From NCBI RefSeq assembly GCF_900111595.1, contig NZ_FOHN01000011.1:35801-99800 (forward strand): a stretch of DNA of 64,000 nucleotides, in the 5' to 3' direction. Shown one piece after another: positions 34,008 to 44,651 of the stretch. The DNA is from [Clostridium] polysaccharolyticum (GTDB lineage Bacteria > Bacillota > Clostridia > Lachnospirales > Lachnospiraceae). The translations under genes and the position numbers were made by a program. The notes under the pieces are model-generated. The model had not been told where the DNA came from. It made no database searches and saw only the letters and a list, made by a program, of their open reading frames with translations. Every line of letters starts with the position of its first letter. Position 1 is the stretch's first letter.

Positions 34008-36260
34008 TTATAACGTAAGTTGTGATTTTGTTCCTTTGGCAGCACGTTTCTTCATACGTACTTTTTTGACATTATAACGCTTGTCATCAAAGGCAAACTC
34101 TTCAATTTCAGGCTCAAGGACACAAGCATAAAGAACTTTGTCATTACCATCTAAATCAATTCCTTTTACACCTCGGCTGTTTTTCTTCATTTCACTTGTT
34201 TCGTTTAAGATATAGCCTAAGGAAGCCCCTTTTTCGGTTAAAAGAATTACTTTCATATTTTCTGAGTTTAACTGGTGGGCAGATACGGCATTAATACCAG
34301 CTAGACGGTCGCCATCTGCTAACTTTGTCGCTGCGATGCATGAACGTATCGTTTCAAACTCCGCACCAGAAACCAGTTTTACAAAACCATCTTTAGTTGC
34401 AAAGAAGACCATGCTTTCAAATAATGCTTCGAAAGAAATGAAAAGCAGAATCTCTTCTTTGCCTACTTTGCATAGATTATGAATTAAAGTACCTTTATCA
34501 CGTATCTTACATCTAGGAATACTAGAGACTTTGATTTGGTACATATTTCCTTCGGCAGTGAACAGGCAAAGTTTATCCGTATTCTGTATAGGAACCTGAT
34601 GAACATATTCCATTAGGGTTTCTTTGCCTAGACGCTGATAGCTTGCAGCATCAATAGATTTTGTATATCCGAAGCGATCCACTAAAATGTAAAGATCTTC
34701 TATTTTTACTTCTTCCACATAGTCTTTAGCACCTGCATTCTCAAGCATTGTTTTTCTCTCTTGCGGAAACATTTTCTTATAACTTCTTAGTCTTTGCTTA
34801 ATCACTTTGTATAGTTCTTTTTGGTTTCCAAGAACCGTTGTGTACTTCTCGATATCTTGTATTAAAGAATCGCTTTCTTCGTGAAGCTTTAGGATTTCCA
34901 AGCCAATTAATTTGCTTAATTGCATAGATAGAATTGCTTCTGCCTGACGTTCTGTAAAATCAAGAGTGGAAGCAGTACGTCTGGATTCTTCAGACTTAAA
35001 GCGAATGTCATCTGTTTTTCCTGTCATTAAACATTCTTTTGCCTGTTTCACGGAAGAACTTCCACGTAATATTTCAATAATTAAATCTATAATATCCGTA
35101 GCACGTACCAGACCTTTTACGATTTCCAGCCTTTGATTTGCTTTGTGCAGCATGTATTCATATTCCTTTGTATACAGCTCTATCTGGAAGGATACAAACT
35201 CACTAATTAAAGATTTTAAATTAAAAGTAATAGGCTGTTTTTCTTTAACAGCAAGAAGATTCACACTATAGGTATCTTCCATAGCTGTTTTCTTATACAA
35301 GCCATTTAACAGGTTCTCTGCATCACGGTCCTTTTTTACTTCAATAATAATTCGGATGCCTTCCTTGGAAGACTCATCCCTTACGTCATACATCTCATCA
35401 AAAACTTTGTCTTTCATAAGAGCTGCTAAGTTTTCCACCAGTTTTGTTTTATTACCTGCAGCCGTGTAAGGAATCTCAGTAATAACAATATTTTTCCGGC
35501 CATTGTCACCTGGTTCAATTTCACATTTTGCACGAATCTTGATACGTCCTTCGCCCTGTTCATAGATCGTTTTTAAATCAGCTTTGTTTACAATGGAACC
35601 ACCTGTTGGAAAATCGGGTGCTTTAATGTATTCCATCAGCCCTTCCATTGTAATGGCTGGGTTGTCCATGTAGGAAATAACGCCATCAATCACCTCACAA
35701 GGATTATGTGGGGGAATATTTGTGGCCATGCCGACAGCAATTCCCGTTGTACCATTGATTAACAAGTTTGGCAGCATAGCAGGCAAAACACTAGGTTCTT
35801 TTTCGCTTTCATCAAAGTTAGGAATAAATTCAACTAGCCCTTTATCCAAATGTTCTAATAGCGTAATCGCTCCTGTGGAAAGACGAGCTTCCGTGTAACG
35901 CATAGCAGCTGCACCGTCTCCATCAATGGAACCAAAGTTGCCATGACCATCTACAAGTGGAATCTGGAGAGAATAATCTTGTGACATATGAACCAAAGCA
36001 TCATAAATTGAGGAATCACCATGTGGATGGTATTTACCCATGGTATCTCCGACAATACGTGCGCTTTTTCTGTGCGGCTTGTCTGGATTTAAACCTAATT
36101 CCTTCATAGCATATAGGATTCTTCTTTGCACGGGTTTTAGTCCGTCCCGCACATCTGGCAATGCACGGGAAATGATAACGCTCATGGCGTAGTCTCGATA
36201 TGATGTGCGCATTTCCTCGGAAAAATCCAATTGTATAATATTATCCATTATCTTATTCAT
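34008..36260 (-). CDS. parC: DNA topoisomerase IV subunit A (ParC-like)
   Basis: A 750-residue type IIA topoisomerase A subunit with catalytic Tyr122 ([10 protein letters not shown]), the quinolone-region [11 protein letters not shown] and the coiled coil that closes the C-gate. The C-terminal beta-propeller has SRGVKGI where DNA gyrase has the Q-rich GyrA box, which favours ParC over GyrA. With ParE it decatenates sister chromosomes. It follows parE by 32 bp in one operon. Without seeing the rest of the genome, a second gyrase-like pair cannot be fully excluded. Confidence 0.88.
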   Translation of the reverse strand: MNKIMDNIIQLDFSEEMRTSYRDYAMSVIISRALPDVRDGLKPVQRRILYAMKELGLNPDKPHRKSARIVGDTMGKYHPHGDSSIYDALVHMSQDYSLQIPLVDGHGNFGSIDGDGAAAMRYTEARLSTGAITLLEHLDKGLVEFIPNFDESEKEPSVLPAMLPNLLINGTTGIAVGMATNIPPHNPCEVIDGVISYMDNPAITMEGLMEYIKAPDFPTGGSIVNKADLKTIYEQGEGRIKIRAKCEIEPGDNGRKNIVITEIPYTAAGNKTKLVENLAALMKDKVFDEMYDVRDESSKEGIRIIIEVKKDRDAENLLNGLYKKTAMEDTYSVNLLAVKEKQPITFNLKSLISEFVSFQIELYTKEYEYMLHKANQRLEIVKGLVRATDIIDLIIEILRGSSSVKQAKECLMTGKTDDIRFKSEESRRTASTLDFTERQAEAILSMQLSKLIGLEILKLHEESDSLIQDIEKYTTVLGNQKELYKVIKQRLRSYKKMFPQERKTMLENAGAKDYVEEVKIEDLYILVDRFGYTKSIDAASYQRLGKETLMEYVHQVPIQNTDKLCLFTAEGNMYQIKVSSIPRCKIRDKGTLIHNLCKVGKEEILLFISFEALFESMVFFATKDGFVKLVSGAEFETIRSCIAATKLADGDRLAGINAVSAHQLNSENMKVILLTEKGASLGYILNETSEMKKNSRGVKGIDLDGNDKVLYACVLEPEIEEFAFDDKRYNVKKVRMKKRAAKGTKSQLTL

Positions 36261-36292
36261 TATCGTACCTCACCATTCTTTTTCATGACCTT

Positions 36293-38230
36293 TTAGGTAT
36301 CAATGTTAGCATATTTTGCTTCTTCCATAATAAAAGCTCTTCTTGGAGGTACCTCACTACTCATGAGCTTCTTCGTAATTTCATCTGCATCCGCAGGATC
36401 ACTAATAGTAACCTGGGCAAGAATTCTGGATTCTGGATTCAGGGTAGTTTCCCAAAGCTGTTCCGCATCCATTTCACCAAGACCTTTGTACCTTTGTACG
36501 TGAAGAATCCTGTTGCCAGGAATTCGTTTGAATTTCTCTAGTTCGAAATCATTATAAATGTATTCGGACTTTTTCTTTTTGCCACGTTTTCCAGCTTCTG
36601 CAGTTTCATATTCTACTTTATATAATGGTGGAAGACCACGGTACACTTTTCCTTCATGAATTAGCTCAGGCATAAAGCGGTAGAAGAAGGTTAATAAAAG
36701 CGTGCTGATGTGGGCTCCATCTACATCTGCATCTGTTAAAATGATAATTTTGCCGTAGCGAAGTTTATTAATATCAAAATCGTCTCCAATGCCACATCCA
36801 AAGGATGCAATCATGGATTTGATTTCATTGTTTACTAGAATTTTATCTAAAGTTGCTTTTTCTACATTTAGAATTTTTCCACGCAACGGCAGAACAGCCT
36901 GTGTTTTACGGTTTCTTGCTGTTTTCACTGTACCACCAGCGGAATCTCCTTCGACGATATACACTTCACATTCTTCCGCTTTTTTGGAGGAACATGCAGC
37001 CAGCTTGCTCTTGGTATCCACATCATTTAACTGTTTTAAAGCAGCTGTTCGAGCCTTATCCCCGGCTTTTCTTGCATTATAAGAACGCATGGAGTTGTCA
37101 AGGATCTTCTTTAATTCGTCTACATTTTTATCAAAATAACGTTGTACTTGAGTACTGAACACATCGTCAACAGCAGTTTTGGCATCCGTATTACCAAGCT
37201 TTGTTTTGGTCTGGCCTTCAAACTGAGGATCTGGATGCTTTATGGAAATGATGGCAACAAGTCCATTACGGATATCACGGCCGTCAAAATTATCATCCTT
37301 ATCCTTTAGAATGCCTAGTTCTCTGGCATACTGATTCATAACTCTAGTCAATGCAGTTTTAAAGCCAGTTACAAGAGTACCACCGTCTACTACATTAATT
37401 CTATTACAATAGGAATAAATCTGTTCGTTAAAGTTCCTGGTGTACTGGAAAGCTGCTTCCACTTCGATGTCGCCACTAGCACCTTCTACATAAACAACTT
37501 CCTCATTTAAAACTTCCGCATCTCTGTTCAGATAACGGACAAAACTTTTAATTCCGTACTCTTCCAGATAGGTAGTTGTTGTACCTGTAAATTCATCTGT
37601 AAAATTGATTTTTAAATTTTTGTTAAGAAAGGCAATTTCTTTTAGTTTCTTCTGTATTACTTCGGATTTGAATTCTACTGTTTCAAAAATAGAAGCATCT
37701 GGATAAAAAGTAACTTTTGTTCCAGTATCGCTTTTTTTGCATTTTCCTACCACAGGAAGAAAACCATCTACTAATGCAGTAGCTGGATGTCCGCCATTTT
37801 CATAGGAATCACGGTAAACCTCTCCGTTACGTTTGATCTCAACTGTTAATTTGGAAGAAAGAGCATTCACAACGGAAGCACCAACCCCATGAAGGCCACC
37901 GGATACTTTGTATGCTGTATTGCCGAATTTGCCCCCCGCATGAAGAATCGTATATACAACACGGGCTGTAGGTATTTTTTTTGCAGGATGAATGTCCACA
38001 GGAACACCACGGCCATTATCCTGAATGGTAATCCCGCCATCTTTTTGAAGAATGATTTGGATTTCAGAACAAAAGCCTGCAAGATGTTCATCAATGCCAT
38101 TGTCTAGAATTTCCCAAATTAAATGGTGGAGACCTCTAGAACCAGTGCTTCCGATATACATGCCAGGTCTTTTGCGGACTGCTTCTAATCCTTCTAAAAT
38201 AACAATTTGACTACCGTTATATTGTTCCAT
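36293..38230 (-). CDS. parE: DNA topoisomerase IV subunit B (ParE-like)
   Basis: A 645-residue ATPase subunit with the GHKL motifs (EILDNGIDEH, DNGRGVPVDIHP, GGLHGVGASVVNALS) and the TOPRIM domain (EGDSAGG, and DADVDGAHI), plus the C-terminal QRYKGLGEM. It drives strand passage by the A subunit encoded next. The ribosome site AAAGGAG lies 7 bases upstream on the minus strand. A minus-strand -10 (TATAAT) at 38296-38301 lies in the intergenic region shared with the divergent flavodiiron gene. Confidence 0.9.
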   Translation of the reverse strand: MEQYNGSQIVILEGLEAVRKRPGMYIGSTGSRGLHHLIWEILDNGIDEHLAGFCSEIQIILQKDGGITIQDNGRGVPVDIHPAKKIPTARVVYTILHAGGKFGNTAYKVSGGLHGVGASVVNALSSKLTVEIKRNGEVYRDSYENGGHPATALVDGFLPVVGKCKKSDTGTKVTFYPDASIFETVEFKSEVIQKKLKEIAFLNKNLKINFTDEFTGTTTTYLEEYGIKSFVRYLNRDAEVLNEEVVYVEGASGDIEVEAAFQYTRNFNEQIYSYCNRINVVDGGTLVTGFKTALTRVMNQYARELGILKDKDDNFDGRDIRNGLVAIISIKHPDPQFEGQTKTKLGNTDAKTAVDDVFSTQVQRYFDKNVDELKKILDNSMRSYNARKAGDKARTAALKQLNDVDTKSKLAACSSKKAEECEVYIVEGDSAGGTVKTARNRKTQAVLPLRGKILNVEKATLDKILVNNEIKSMIASFGCGIGDDFDINKLRYGKIIILTDADVDGAHISTLLLTFFYRFMPELIHEGKVYRGLPPLYKVEYETAEAGKRGKKKKSEYIYNDFELEKFKRIPGNRILHVQRYKGLGEMDAEQLWETTLNPESRILAQVTISDPADADEITKKLMSSEVPPRRAFIMEEAKYANIDT

Positions 38231-38405
38231 TTAAAAACTCCTTTGTTTATCAAATTATGATTTTTCAATCACCTTGAAAAACTCAATAATTAGGTATTAT
38301 AACACAGCAAGTAATAAAATTCCATATAAACTCATCTTCATTCTTGTTTCCTGTTTTGACAAATTTTCCAAGAAATCGTTCATAGCAGAAGAATAGAATA
38401 AAGAT

Positions 38406-38434
38406 TGACAGAAAAAAGAAAAAGAATTATAATA
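38406..38434 (+). promoter_or_regulatory. Consensus promoter of the flavodiiron gene
   Basis: TTGACA (38406-38411), 17 bp, TATAAT (38429-38434): a perfect vegetative promoter, about 50 bp before the start. Confidence 0.85.
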
Positions 38435-38485
38435 ATAAGAACTATTACTATTTATAATTGAAAAATTTCAGGAGGGAATATAGGG

Positions 38486-39652
38486 ATGAATTGTGTTGAA
38501 GTAAGAGAAGGAATTTATTTTGTAGGGGCAGCAGATTGGAATGTTCGAAGCTTTCATGGTTATTCAACTAATCGGGGGGCAACTTATAATGCGTACTTAA
38601 TTATTGATGAAAAAATAACACTTATTGATACCGTGAAAGCTCCGTTTGCAGAAGAATTAATTAGACGTATTTCTGATATTATAGATCCTTCCAAAATTGA
38701 TTATGTAGTATCCAATCATGTGGAAATGGATCATTCCAGTGGAATTCCAGCTATTATGGAAGTAGCAAAAAATGCAGTAATTGTAACCAGTGCTCCAAGT
38801 GGATTAAAAGGTCTTCAGGCACACTATGGAAGTGATTATAATTATATGGCGGTAAAAGCCGGTGAGACTTTATCCATAGGAAAGAGAAGCCTTGCTTTTG
38901 TAGCAACACCAATGCTTCATTGGCCTGATAATATGGTTACCTATTGTCCAGAGGAGAAAATTTTATTTTCCAACGATGCATTTGGGCAGCATTTTGCCTC
39001 AAGCAAGCATTTTGATGTAGATGTGAATCTGGAAGAAGTATATCAGGAAGCAAAAAAATATTATGCCAATATTTTGATGCTTTATGGAAAACAGGCTGCG
39101 AAGGCTCTTGAGATTGTAAGAACTCTTGATTTGGAAATGATTTGTCCAAGCCACGGAATTATCTGGACAAAGCATATTGCAGAAATTCTGGATAAATACG
39201 AGGAATTTGCAACAGGAAAAGCAAAGGACAAGGCGATTATTGTCTATGACTCTATGTGGCATTCTACAGAAAAGATGGCCCATGCAATTTTAGAGGGATT
39301 CGCAAAGAAGGGTGTGGAGACAAAGCTTTATGATTTAAAGGAAAATCATATTTCAGATATTATGACAGAAGTACTAGATGCCAAATATATAGCAGTAGGT
39401 TCCCCTACATTGAATAATACGATGATGCCTACAGTAGCAGGTTTCTTGTGCTATATGGAAGGACTCCATCCAGAAAATAAGAAAGCATTTGCATTTGGTT
39501 CTTATGGCTGGGGAGGTCAGGCAGTGGTAAAAATCCAGGATAAGTTAAAAGAAATTGGATGTGAAATCATTTGCGATCCTATAAAAACTACATATATTCC
39601 AAGTGAAGAAGTGCTTAATACCATCGAAACTTCAATTGAAACATTGATATAA
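38486..39652 (+). CDS. Flavodiiron protein (A-type flavoprotein, FprA)
   Basis: A 388-residue protein with an N-terminal metallo-beta-lactamase-like domain carrying the diiron site (H78-V-E80-M-D82-H83; later MLHWPDNM and CPSHG) and a C-terminal flavodoxin domain (about 250-388, IVYDSMWHSTEKMA binding FMN). These proteins reduce O2 to water (or NO to N2O) in anaerobes and protect from air. The start follows AGGAGG. The strong promoter suggests high constant expression. No rubredoxin is fused or adjacent. Confidence 0.93.
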   Translation: MNCVEVREGIYFVGAADWNVRSFHGYSTNRGATYNAYLIIDEKITLIDTVKAPFAEELIRRISDIIDPSKIDYVVSNHVEMDHSSGIPAIMEVAKNAVIVTSAPSGLKGLQAHYGSDYNYMAVKAGETLSIGKRSLAFVATPMLHWPDNMVTYCPEEKILFSNDAFGQHFASSKHFDVDVNLEEVYQEAKKYYANILMLYGKQAAKALEIVRTLDLEMICPSHGIIWTKHIAEILDKYEEFATGKAKDKAIIVYDSMWHSTEKMAHAILEGFAKKGVETKLYDLKENHISDIMTEVLDAKYIAVGSPTLNNTMMPTVAGFLCYMEGLHPENKKAFAFGSYGWGGQAVVKIQDKLKEIGCEIICDPIKTTYIPSEEVLNTIETSIETLI

Positions 39653-39761
39653 GTAGAAATTGAGAAAAATTATTGTTTATAAAGGTCTTGCCAAATTGAC
39701 TTTTGCATGGAAGGATGTTATAGTATTCCTAAAAAGAAACACTATTAGAAGAGGGTGGCCA

Positions 39762-40466
39762 ATGGAATTTATAGATAGATTATTAGAATTTGGTTTGACA
39801 AGGCAGGAAGCAACTATTTACCAGACTTTATTATTACATGGAGAAGTTACAGGATATGAGGCGGCGAAGCTTACAGGAATTTCGAGGTCCAATACGTACA
39901 ATGGGCTTGCAGGCCTTGTAGAGAAAGGTGCTGCATATGTGATAGAAGGAAATGTCACCAAATACATTCCGGTGGATGTGAAAGATTTTAGTGCCAACAT
40001 TATCAGAAATCTGAAAACCCTTAGAGAAAGCTTAATTGAGAGTGCGCCAGATAAACTTGTGGAATGTCAAGGATATGTGACTATTACAGGAAAAAAACAT
40101 GTGATGAATCAGCTGCGAAATATGATCCAGAATGCAGAATACAGGATTTATGTGTTAGCGGGGGAAGATTTACTAGCAGAAGTAAAACAAGAGCTGGAGA
40201 ACCTGCAGAAAAGAAACATAAAGATTGTTATCATTACCGATAAGCCATTTCGTGCAGTGGAACATATTACAGTATATCAGAATGATGGTCCTATACAGCA
40301 GTTTGGCGTGATTATAGACTCTCAGGAAGTATTGACTGGAGAATCAGCACAAAGAGAAAATACGGCATGTCTTTATTCAAAAAACAGTAATTTTGTTGCT
40401 GTATACAAGGAAATGCTTCGTAATAAAATCAGCTTAATTACCTTACAAGGAGGAAATGAAAAATGA
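39762..40466 (+). CDS. TrmB-like transcriptional regulator
   Basis: A 234-residue protein with an N-terminal winged helix (FGLTRQEATIYQTLLLHG, SRSNTYNGLAGLVEKG) typical of TrmB regulators, which in other organisms sense sugars. The C-terminal half is a phospholipase-D-like sensing fold. The start at 39762 follows GAGGGTGG; an upstream extension of 34 codons lacks a ribosome site. Its stop overlaps the next start (ATGA), so it is coupled to the decarboxylase and may regulate it. Confidence 0.8.
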   Translation: MEFIDRLLEFGLTRQEATIYQTLLLHGEVTGYEAAKLTGISRSNTYNGLAGLVEKGAAYVIEGNVTKYIPVDVKDFSANIIRNLKTLRESLIESAPDKLVECQGYVTITGKKHVMNQLRNMIQNAEYRIYVLAGEDLLAEVKQELENLQKRNIKIVIITDKPFRAVEHITVYQNDGPIQQFGVIIDSQEVLTGESAQRENTACLYSKNSNFVAVYKEMLRNKISLITLQGGNEK

Positions 40467-41731
40467 AAAAGAAGACATTTGTAACATTAGATCAGGTAAA
40501 GGAAATGAATCAGCAATATCCAACTCCATTTCATTTATATGATGAAAAGGGAATAAGAGAGAATGCTAGAAAGCTGAAGGAAGCATTTTCCTGGAATAAA
40601 GGTTTCCGCGAGTATTTTGCGGTAAAAGCTACACCAAATCCATTTATTTTAAAAATATTACAAGAGGAAGGCTGTGGAACGGACTGTTCTTCCTTAACAG
40701 AACTTATGATGTCAGAAGCTTGTGGTTTTACGGGAAGCGATATCATGTTTTCCTCTAATGTGACACCAGCAGAAGAATTTAAGAAAGCGAAAGAACTAGG
40801 TGCATTTATTAACTTAGATGATTTTACGCATATAGCATTTCTGGAAGAAACAGCAGGTATTCCTGAAACCATATTCTGCCGTTATAATCCAGGAGGCTTC
40901 TTTAAGCTGGGAACGGATATTATGGATAATCCAGGGGATGCAAAATACGGATTTACAAAAGAACAGCTTATAGAAGGATTTAAGATTTTAAAAACAAAAG
41001 GGGTAAAACAGTTTGGCATTCATTCTTTCTTAGCAAGCAATACAGTATCCAATGAATATTATCCTATGTTAGCAAAGATTTTATTTGAACTTGCTGTAGA
41101 AGTGAAAGAAAAAACAGGAGCGGATATTAAGTACATCAATTTATCAGGTGGTATTGGAATTCCATATACACCAGATAAAGAACCTAATGACATTATGGTG
41201 ATTGGGGAAGGTGTTCGTAAAGCATTTGATGAAATTCTGGTTCCAGCAGGAATGGGAGATGTATCAATCTTTACAGAATTAGGCCGTTTTATGTTAGCAC
41301 CTTATGGATGCCTTGTAACAAAAGCAATTCATGAAAAACATATTTATAAAGAATATATTGGTGTGGATGCGTGTGCTGTAAATCTTATGCGTCCAGCTAT
41401 GTATGGTTCTTATCATCATATTACGGTACTAGGAAAAGAAGATGCACCTTGTGACCACAAATACGATGTTACAGGCTCCTTATGTGAAAATAATGATAAG
41501 TTTGCAATAGACAGAATGCTGCCAAAGATTGATATGGGAGATTATCTTGTGATTCATGACACAGGGGCTCATGGTTTTGCAATGGGATACAATTACAATG
41601 GAAAATTGAAATCAGCAGAAGTTCTTTTACAAGAAGATGGTACAACAAAATTAATCCGTAGAGCAGAAACACCAAAAGATTATTTTGCTACATTTGATTT
41701 CTGTGATATTTTAGATAATGTGAAACAATAA
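40463..41731 (+). CDS. lysA: Diaminopimelate decarboxylase
   Basis: A 422-residue PLP enzyme of the group IV decarboxylases: the PLP lysine in FAVKATPNP (about residue 54), GCGTDCSSLTEL, the glycine-rich LSGGIGIPY, and the dimer active-site GSLCENNDKF. GIHSFLASNT and ENNDK fit diaminopimelate decarboxylase, the last step of lysine synthesis, better than ornithine decarboxylase. It overlaps the TrmB-like gene by four bases and is followed by a terminator. The lack of other lysine genes around it leaves room for a related polyamine role. Confidence 0.85.
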   Translation: MKKKTFVTLDQVKEMNQQYPTPFHLYDEKGIRENARKLKEAFSWNKGFREYFAVKATPNPFILKILQEEGCGTDCSSLTELMMSEACGFTGSDIMFSSNVTPAEEFKKAKELGAFINLDDFTHIAFLEETAGIPETIFCRYNPGGFFKLGTDIMDNPGDAKYGFTKEQLIEGFKILKTKGVKQFGIHSFLASNTVSNEYYPMLAKILFELAVEVKEKTGADIKYINLSGGIGIPYTPDKEPNDIMVIGEGVRKAFDEILVPAGMGDVSIFTELGRFMLAPYGCLVTKAIHEKHIYKEYIGVDACAVNLMRPAMYGSYHHITVLGKEDAPCDHKYDVTGSLCENNDKFAIDRMLPKIDMGDYLVIHDTGAHGFAMGYNYNGKLKSAEVLLQEDGTTKLIRRAETPKDYFATFDFCDILDNVKQ

Positions 41732-41751
41732 GGAAAGATTTTATATTTTGT

Positions 41752-41796
41752 AAGGACTTTTTTCATAATTAGTTATATGAAGAGAGTCCTTTTTCT
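41752..41796 (+). terminator. Rho-independent terminator after lysA
   Basis: AAGGACTTTTTTCATA pairs with TATGAAGAGAGTCCTT (some G-T pairs), followed by TTT. It separates lysA from the flagellar genes. Confidence 0.8.
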
Positions 41797-41813
41797 ATTT
41801 TTTAGAATTTTTA

Positions 41814-41840
41814 TTAATGATTTTAATGAATGTGCCGATA
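41814..41840 (+). promoter_or_regulatory. Sigma-28 (SigD/FliA) type promoter of flgM
   Basis: TTAA (41814-41817), 15 bp, GCCGATAA (41833-41840), matching the flagellar sigma consensus TAAA-N15-GCCGATAA with one change. It lies 34 bp before flgM, so the late flagellar operon is sigma-28 dependent. Confidence 0.82.
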
Positions 41841-41874
41841 ATAACAATATAGCAATAGAAGGGTTGTGGTGAAG

Positions 41875-42153
41875 ATGAGAATTAATTCAGTTAAGCAGGT
41901 AGAGCAGATCTACCAGAAGACAAGTGCAAAAAGCAATGTAGCCAGTGCCAGAAAAACTTCATCTGATCGCATCGAGATATCGAATATAGGCAGGGATCTG
42001 CAGGTTGCTAAAAAAGCAGTCAGTGAGGCAGAAGATATAAGATGGGATAAAGTGAACGCTATTAAAAAGCGTATGAAGTCCGGCACGTATAACGTGACTT
42101 GTGAAGAAGTAGCGGAAAAAATGGCAGACAGCTATTTTAGCACGACTGTTTAA
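41875..42153 (+). CDS. flgM: Anti-sigma-28 factor FlgM
   Basis: A 92-residue protein of FlgM size and layout. A polar N-terminal half (MRINSVKQVEQIYQKT) with SSDRIEISNIGRDLQVA leads into the conserved sigma-binding C-terminal helices (IRWDKVNAIKKRMKSGTYNV). FlgM holds sigma-28 inactive until the hook is complete and it is exported. It is first in the operon and transcribed from a sigma-28 promoter, giving feedback. Start 41875 is preferred; a GTG three codons earlier is an alternative. Confidence 0.88.
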   Translation: MRINSVKQVEQIYQKTSAKSNVASARKTSSDRIEISNIGRDLQVAKKAVSEAEDIRWDKVNAIKKRMKSGTYNVTCEEVAEKMADSYFSTTV

Positions 42154-42194
42154 GGAAACAGCAGGCAGTATAGTAAAAAAGTGAGGTTTCATTA

Positions 42195-42707
42195 GTGGCG
42201 AGTCTTATTGAAGAGTTGATTCAGACACTGGAAAAGGAAGAAAAAGTTTATGAAGAACTCCTTCCAGTGGTGGAAAAAAAAGCACAAATTATAATTAAGA
42301 ACGACTTGGAAGAACTGCAGAGAGTTACTGCTGCAGAACAGGATTATGTAGACTTGATTACAAGTCTGGAACACAATAGGAATAAAATCATTTCTAACAT
42401 TGGAATTGTAATGAATCGGAAACCAGAAGAACTGAATTTAAAAGCAATTGTTGCAATGTTAGAAAAACAGCCTGCTGAACAGGAAAAGCTAGGCAGACTT
42501 CATGATTCTCTCATTAAGAAACTCGGCAGGCTGAAAGATTTAAATATGCAGAATAAGATACTGATTGAACAGTCCCTTGAAATGATAGAATTCAGCATGA
42601 ATGTGATACAAAGCGACAGGATAGCCCCTGTGAATAATTACAATAGAGCAGCAGCAACACAGAATATCCCAATGAGCCAGCGGGGAATGTTTGATGCGAA
42701 ACAATAA
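42195..42707 (+). CDS. flgN: FlgN-like flagellar export chaperone
   Basis: A 170-residue helical protein with the FlgN pattern: repeated Glu/Lys/Leu helices (LIEELIQTLEKEEKVYEEL), a central LKAIVAML, and a polar C-terminus. FlgN escorts the hook-filament junction proteins FlgK and FlgL to the export gate. It lies between flgM and flgK as in other Firmicutes. The start codon is GTG after GTGAGG. Confidence 0.82.
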   Translation: MASLIEELIQTLEKEEKVYEELLPVVEKKAQIIIKNDLEELQRVTAAEQDYVDLITSLEHNRNKIISNIGIVMNRKPEELNLKAIVAMLEKQPAEQEKLGRLHDSLIKKLGRLKDLNMQNKILIEQSLEMIEFSMNVIQSDRIAPVNNYNRAAATQNIPMSQRGMFDAKQ

Positions 42708-42724
42708 TGGTATATAGAATCAGG

Positions 42725-42747
42725 ATGCAGGTTTATCCTGCATTTTC
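42725..42747 (+). terminator. Possible attenuating hairpin between flgN and flgK
   Basis: ATGCAGG and CCTGCAT form a 7-bp hairpin with loop TTTAT, followed by TTTT. It is weak, and flgK has no clear promoter after it, so partial termination or mRNA processing is more likely than full stop. Confidence 0.4.
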
Positions 42748-42810
42748 ATATAGAGGACATTTATGTGACAGTAAGAAACATAGTAGTATGGTTGGAATAG
42801 AAGAGGATAG

Positions 42811-44619
42811 ATGAGTATGGGAAATATAATGACAAGTATGTGGACCGGAGTTTCTGGCTTAAAGACAAACCAGTCCAGTTTAAATACGGCAGGTCATAAC
42901 CTTGCCAATATTAATACAGAAGGTTATGTCAGACAGCAGATTGTAACAAAGGACACAATATATAATTCTATTGGAACATCGCATATCTCTGAACTTCAGG
43001 TTGGTTATGGAACCAATATTCAGGAAATACGGCAAGTCAGGGATGTCTTTTTAGATAAAGCATACCGCATGGAAGTGGGAAGACAAGGATTTTATGAGGC
43101 GCAAAGCGAGGCCACACAGGAGATAGAAGCAGTTTTAGGGGAGCTAGAGGGAGAAGCGTTTCATCAGGACATTACGTATTTCTGGAACACATTGCAGGAA
43201 CTGGCGAAAGAACCGGACAGTATTGTAAAACGTGCTGCAGTGTTATCTGAAGCCAGTACGTTATTAGAACGTGCACAAAGTATCTATGATGCATTTGGCA
43301 AATATCAAAAAAATCTGAATACCCAGGTACAGGATAAAGTAAATAGAGTAAACCAGATTGGCCAGCAGATCAAAGAACTGAATGATAAAATTGTCCGTTA
43401 TGAATGTGCTTCTGAGAATGCCAATGATTTAAGAGACAGCAGAAACCAGCTTTTAGATGAACTTGGGAAGATAGTTAAAATTTCCTACAGTGAAGATTAT
43501 ATGGGCAATGTGGATGTCAGTATAGAAGGAAGGCAGTTTGTCTGGGACAGAAGTGTATATGGACTCACAACAAAGACGGTGGAAGATTCTTCATCACTTT
43601 TGGAAGTTGTGTGGGATGATGGACAGAATACCCCATTGTATGATTTGACACAGGAATGCAGAAGTGATAATAACAGTAATATTGGTTCCTTAAAAGGCAT
43701 TCTGATAGCAAGAGGAAATACCAGTGCTAATTATACGGATATTCCGGTTAGAGAGAACTTTAATTCAGATGCAGACTTTGATGATGCAGTAAAGAAATAT
43801 AATGCAGAAGTAAACTCTTCCGTTATCCGGAATACCATGGCTCAGTTTGATCAGCTGATACATGGCATTGTTACAGCAATTAATGATGTGTTATGTCCAA
43901 ATGTATCTTTTGATACATATAAGACAGGGATGGGCATTAATGGGAATGGTTTTACGGTGACAGGCAGTGATGGTACGGAAATAGATATGTCTAAAGTAAA
44001 AGTATGGGATGAAGCCAATGCACCGGTAGGCATGGATCCAAACCACACACCTCGTCAGGAGCTATTTGAAAGAAAATATACAGATCGTTATATGGAAGCG
44101 GATTTGTCTTATGTAGATGCCAATGGGGATCCGCAGACTCGTAAAATTTATATTTATAATGAAGAAAATCCTGCCAATGTATATTCTTTGTACTCTATTG
44201 ATTCAATTCAGATTAATGATGAGATGCAAAAAGAAGTATCACTTTTTCCACTGAGCAGTACCAGTTTAAGTGGCGGTACAGCACAGTTTGCTTTTGGCAA
44301 GTGCCAGCAGCTGGTGGATGTATTTAATATAAAAGGACATACGCTATCGCCAAACCAGCTGACAAAATATACATTTGCTGATTATTACACAGCATTTGTT
44401 GGGGAAGTGGGTACAAAAGGAAATATGTTTGAATCCATGGCGGCAGAACAGCAGACGGTTGCAAGCAATATAGATAACCAGCGTTCTACGGTATTAGGAG
44501 TTTCTTCAGAAGAGGAATTAACCAACATTATTCGTTTCCAGTACGCATATGGAGCGAGTTCAAAATATATTAACGTAATTAATGACATGTTAGAGACCAT
44601 TATTAATTCAATGGGATGA
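42811..44619 (+). CDS. flgK: Flagellar hook-associated protein 1 (FlgK), first copy
   Basis: A 602-residue axial protein. The N-terminal rod motif (TGVSGLKTNQSSLNTAGHNL, then ANINTEGYVRQQ) and the C-terminal helix (NIIRFQYAYGASSKYINVIN) are those of FlgK. It joins hook and filament. Length is normal for FlgK. The next gene encodes a second FlgK-like protein, which is unusual. N- and C-terminal axial motifs are intact, so it looks functional. Its FlgN-type chaperone is encoded two genes upstream. Confidence 0.88.
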   Translation: MSMGNIMTSMWTGVSGLKTNQSSLNTAGHNLANINTEGYVRQQIVTKDTIYNSIGTSHISELQVGYGTNIQEIRQVRDVFLDKAYRMEVGRQGFYEAQSEATQEIEAVLGELEGEAFHQDITYFWNTLQELAKEPDSIVKRAAVLSEASTLLERAQSIYDAFGKYQKNLNTQVQDKVNRVNQIGQQIKELNDKIVRYECASENANDLRDSRNQLLDELGKIVKISYSEDYMGNVDVSIEGRQFVWDRSVYGLTTKTVEDSSSLLEVVWDDGQNTPLYDLTQECRSDNNSNIGSLKGILIARGNTSANYTDIPVRENFNSDADFDDAVKKYNAEVNSSVIRNTMAQFDQLIHGIVTAINDVLCPNVSFDTYKTGMGINGNGFTVTGSDGTEIDMSKVKVWDEANAPVGMDPNHTPRQELFERKYTDRYMEADLSYVDANGDPQTRKIYIYNEENPANVYSLYSIDSIQINDEMQKEVSLFPLSSTSLSGGTAQFAFGKCQQLVDVFNIKGHTLSPNQLTKYTFADYYTAFVGEVGTKGNMFESMAAEQQTVASNIDNQRSTVLGVSSEEELTNIIRFQYAYGASSKYINVINDMLETIINSMG

Positions 44620-44651
44620 TTTTTAATTTTAAATAGAAAGAAGGGAAAAAC

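Noticed and set aside
34008..38230. gyrB-gyrA
   Set aside because: Order parE-parC is compatible with either, but the A subunit lacks a proper GyrA box and neither dnaA, recF nor an rRNA operon is near.
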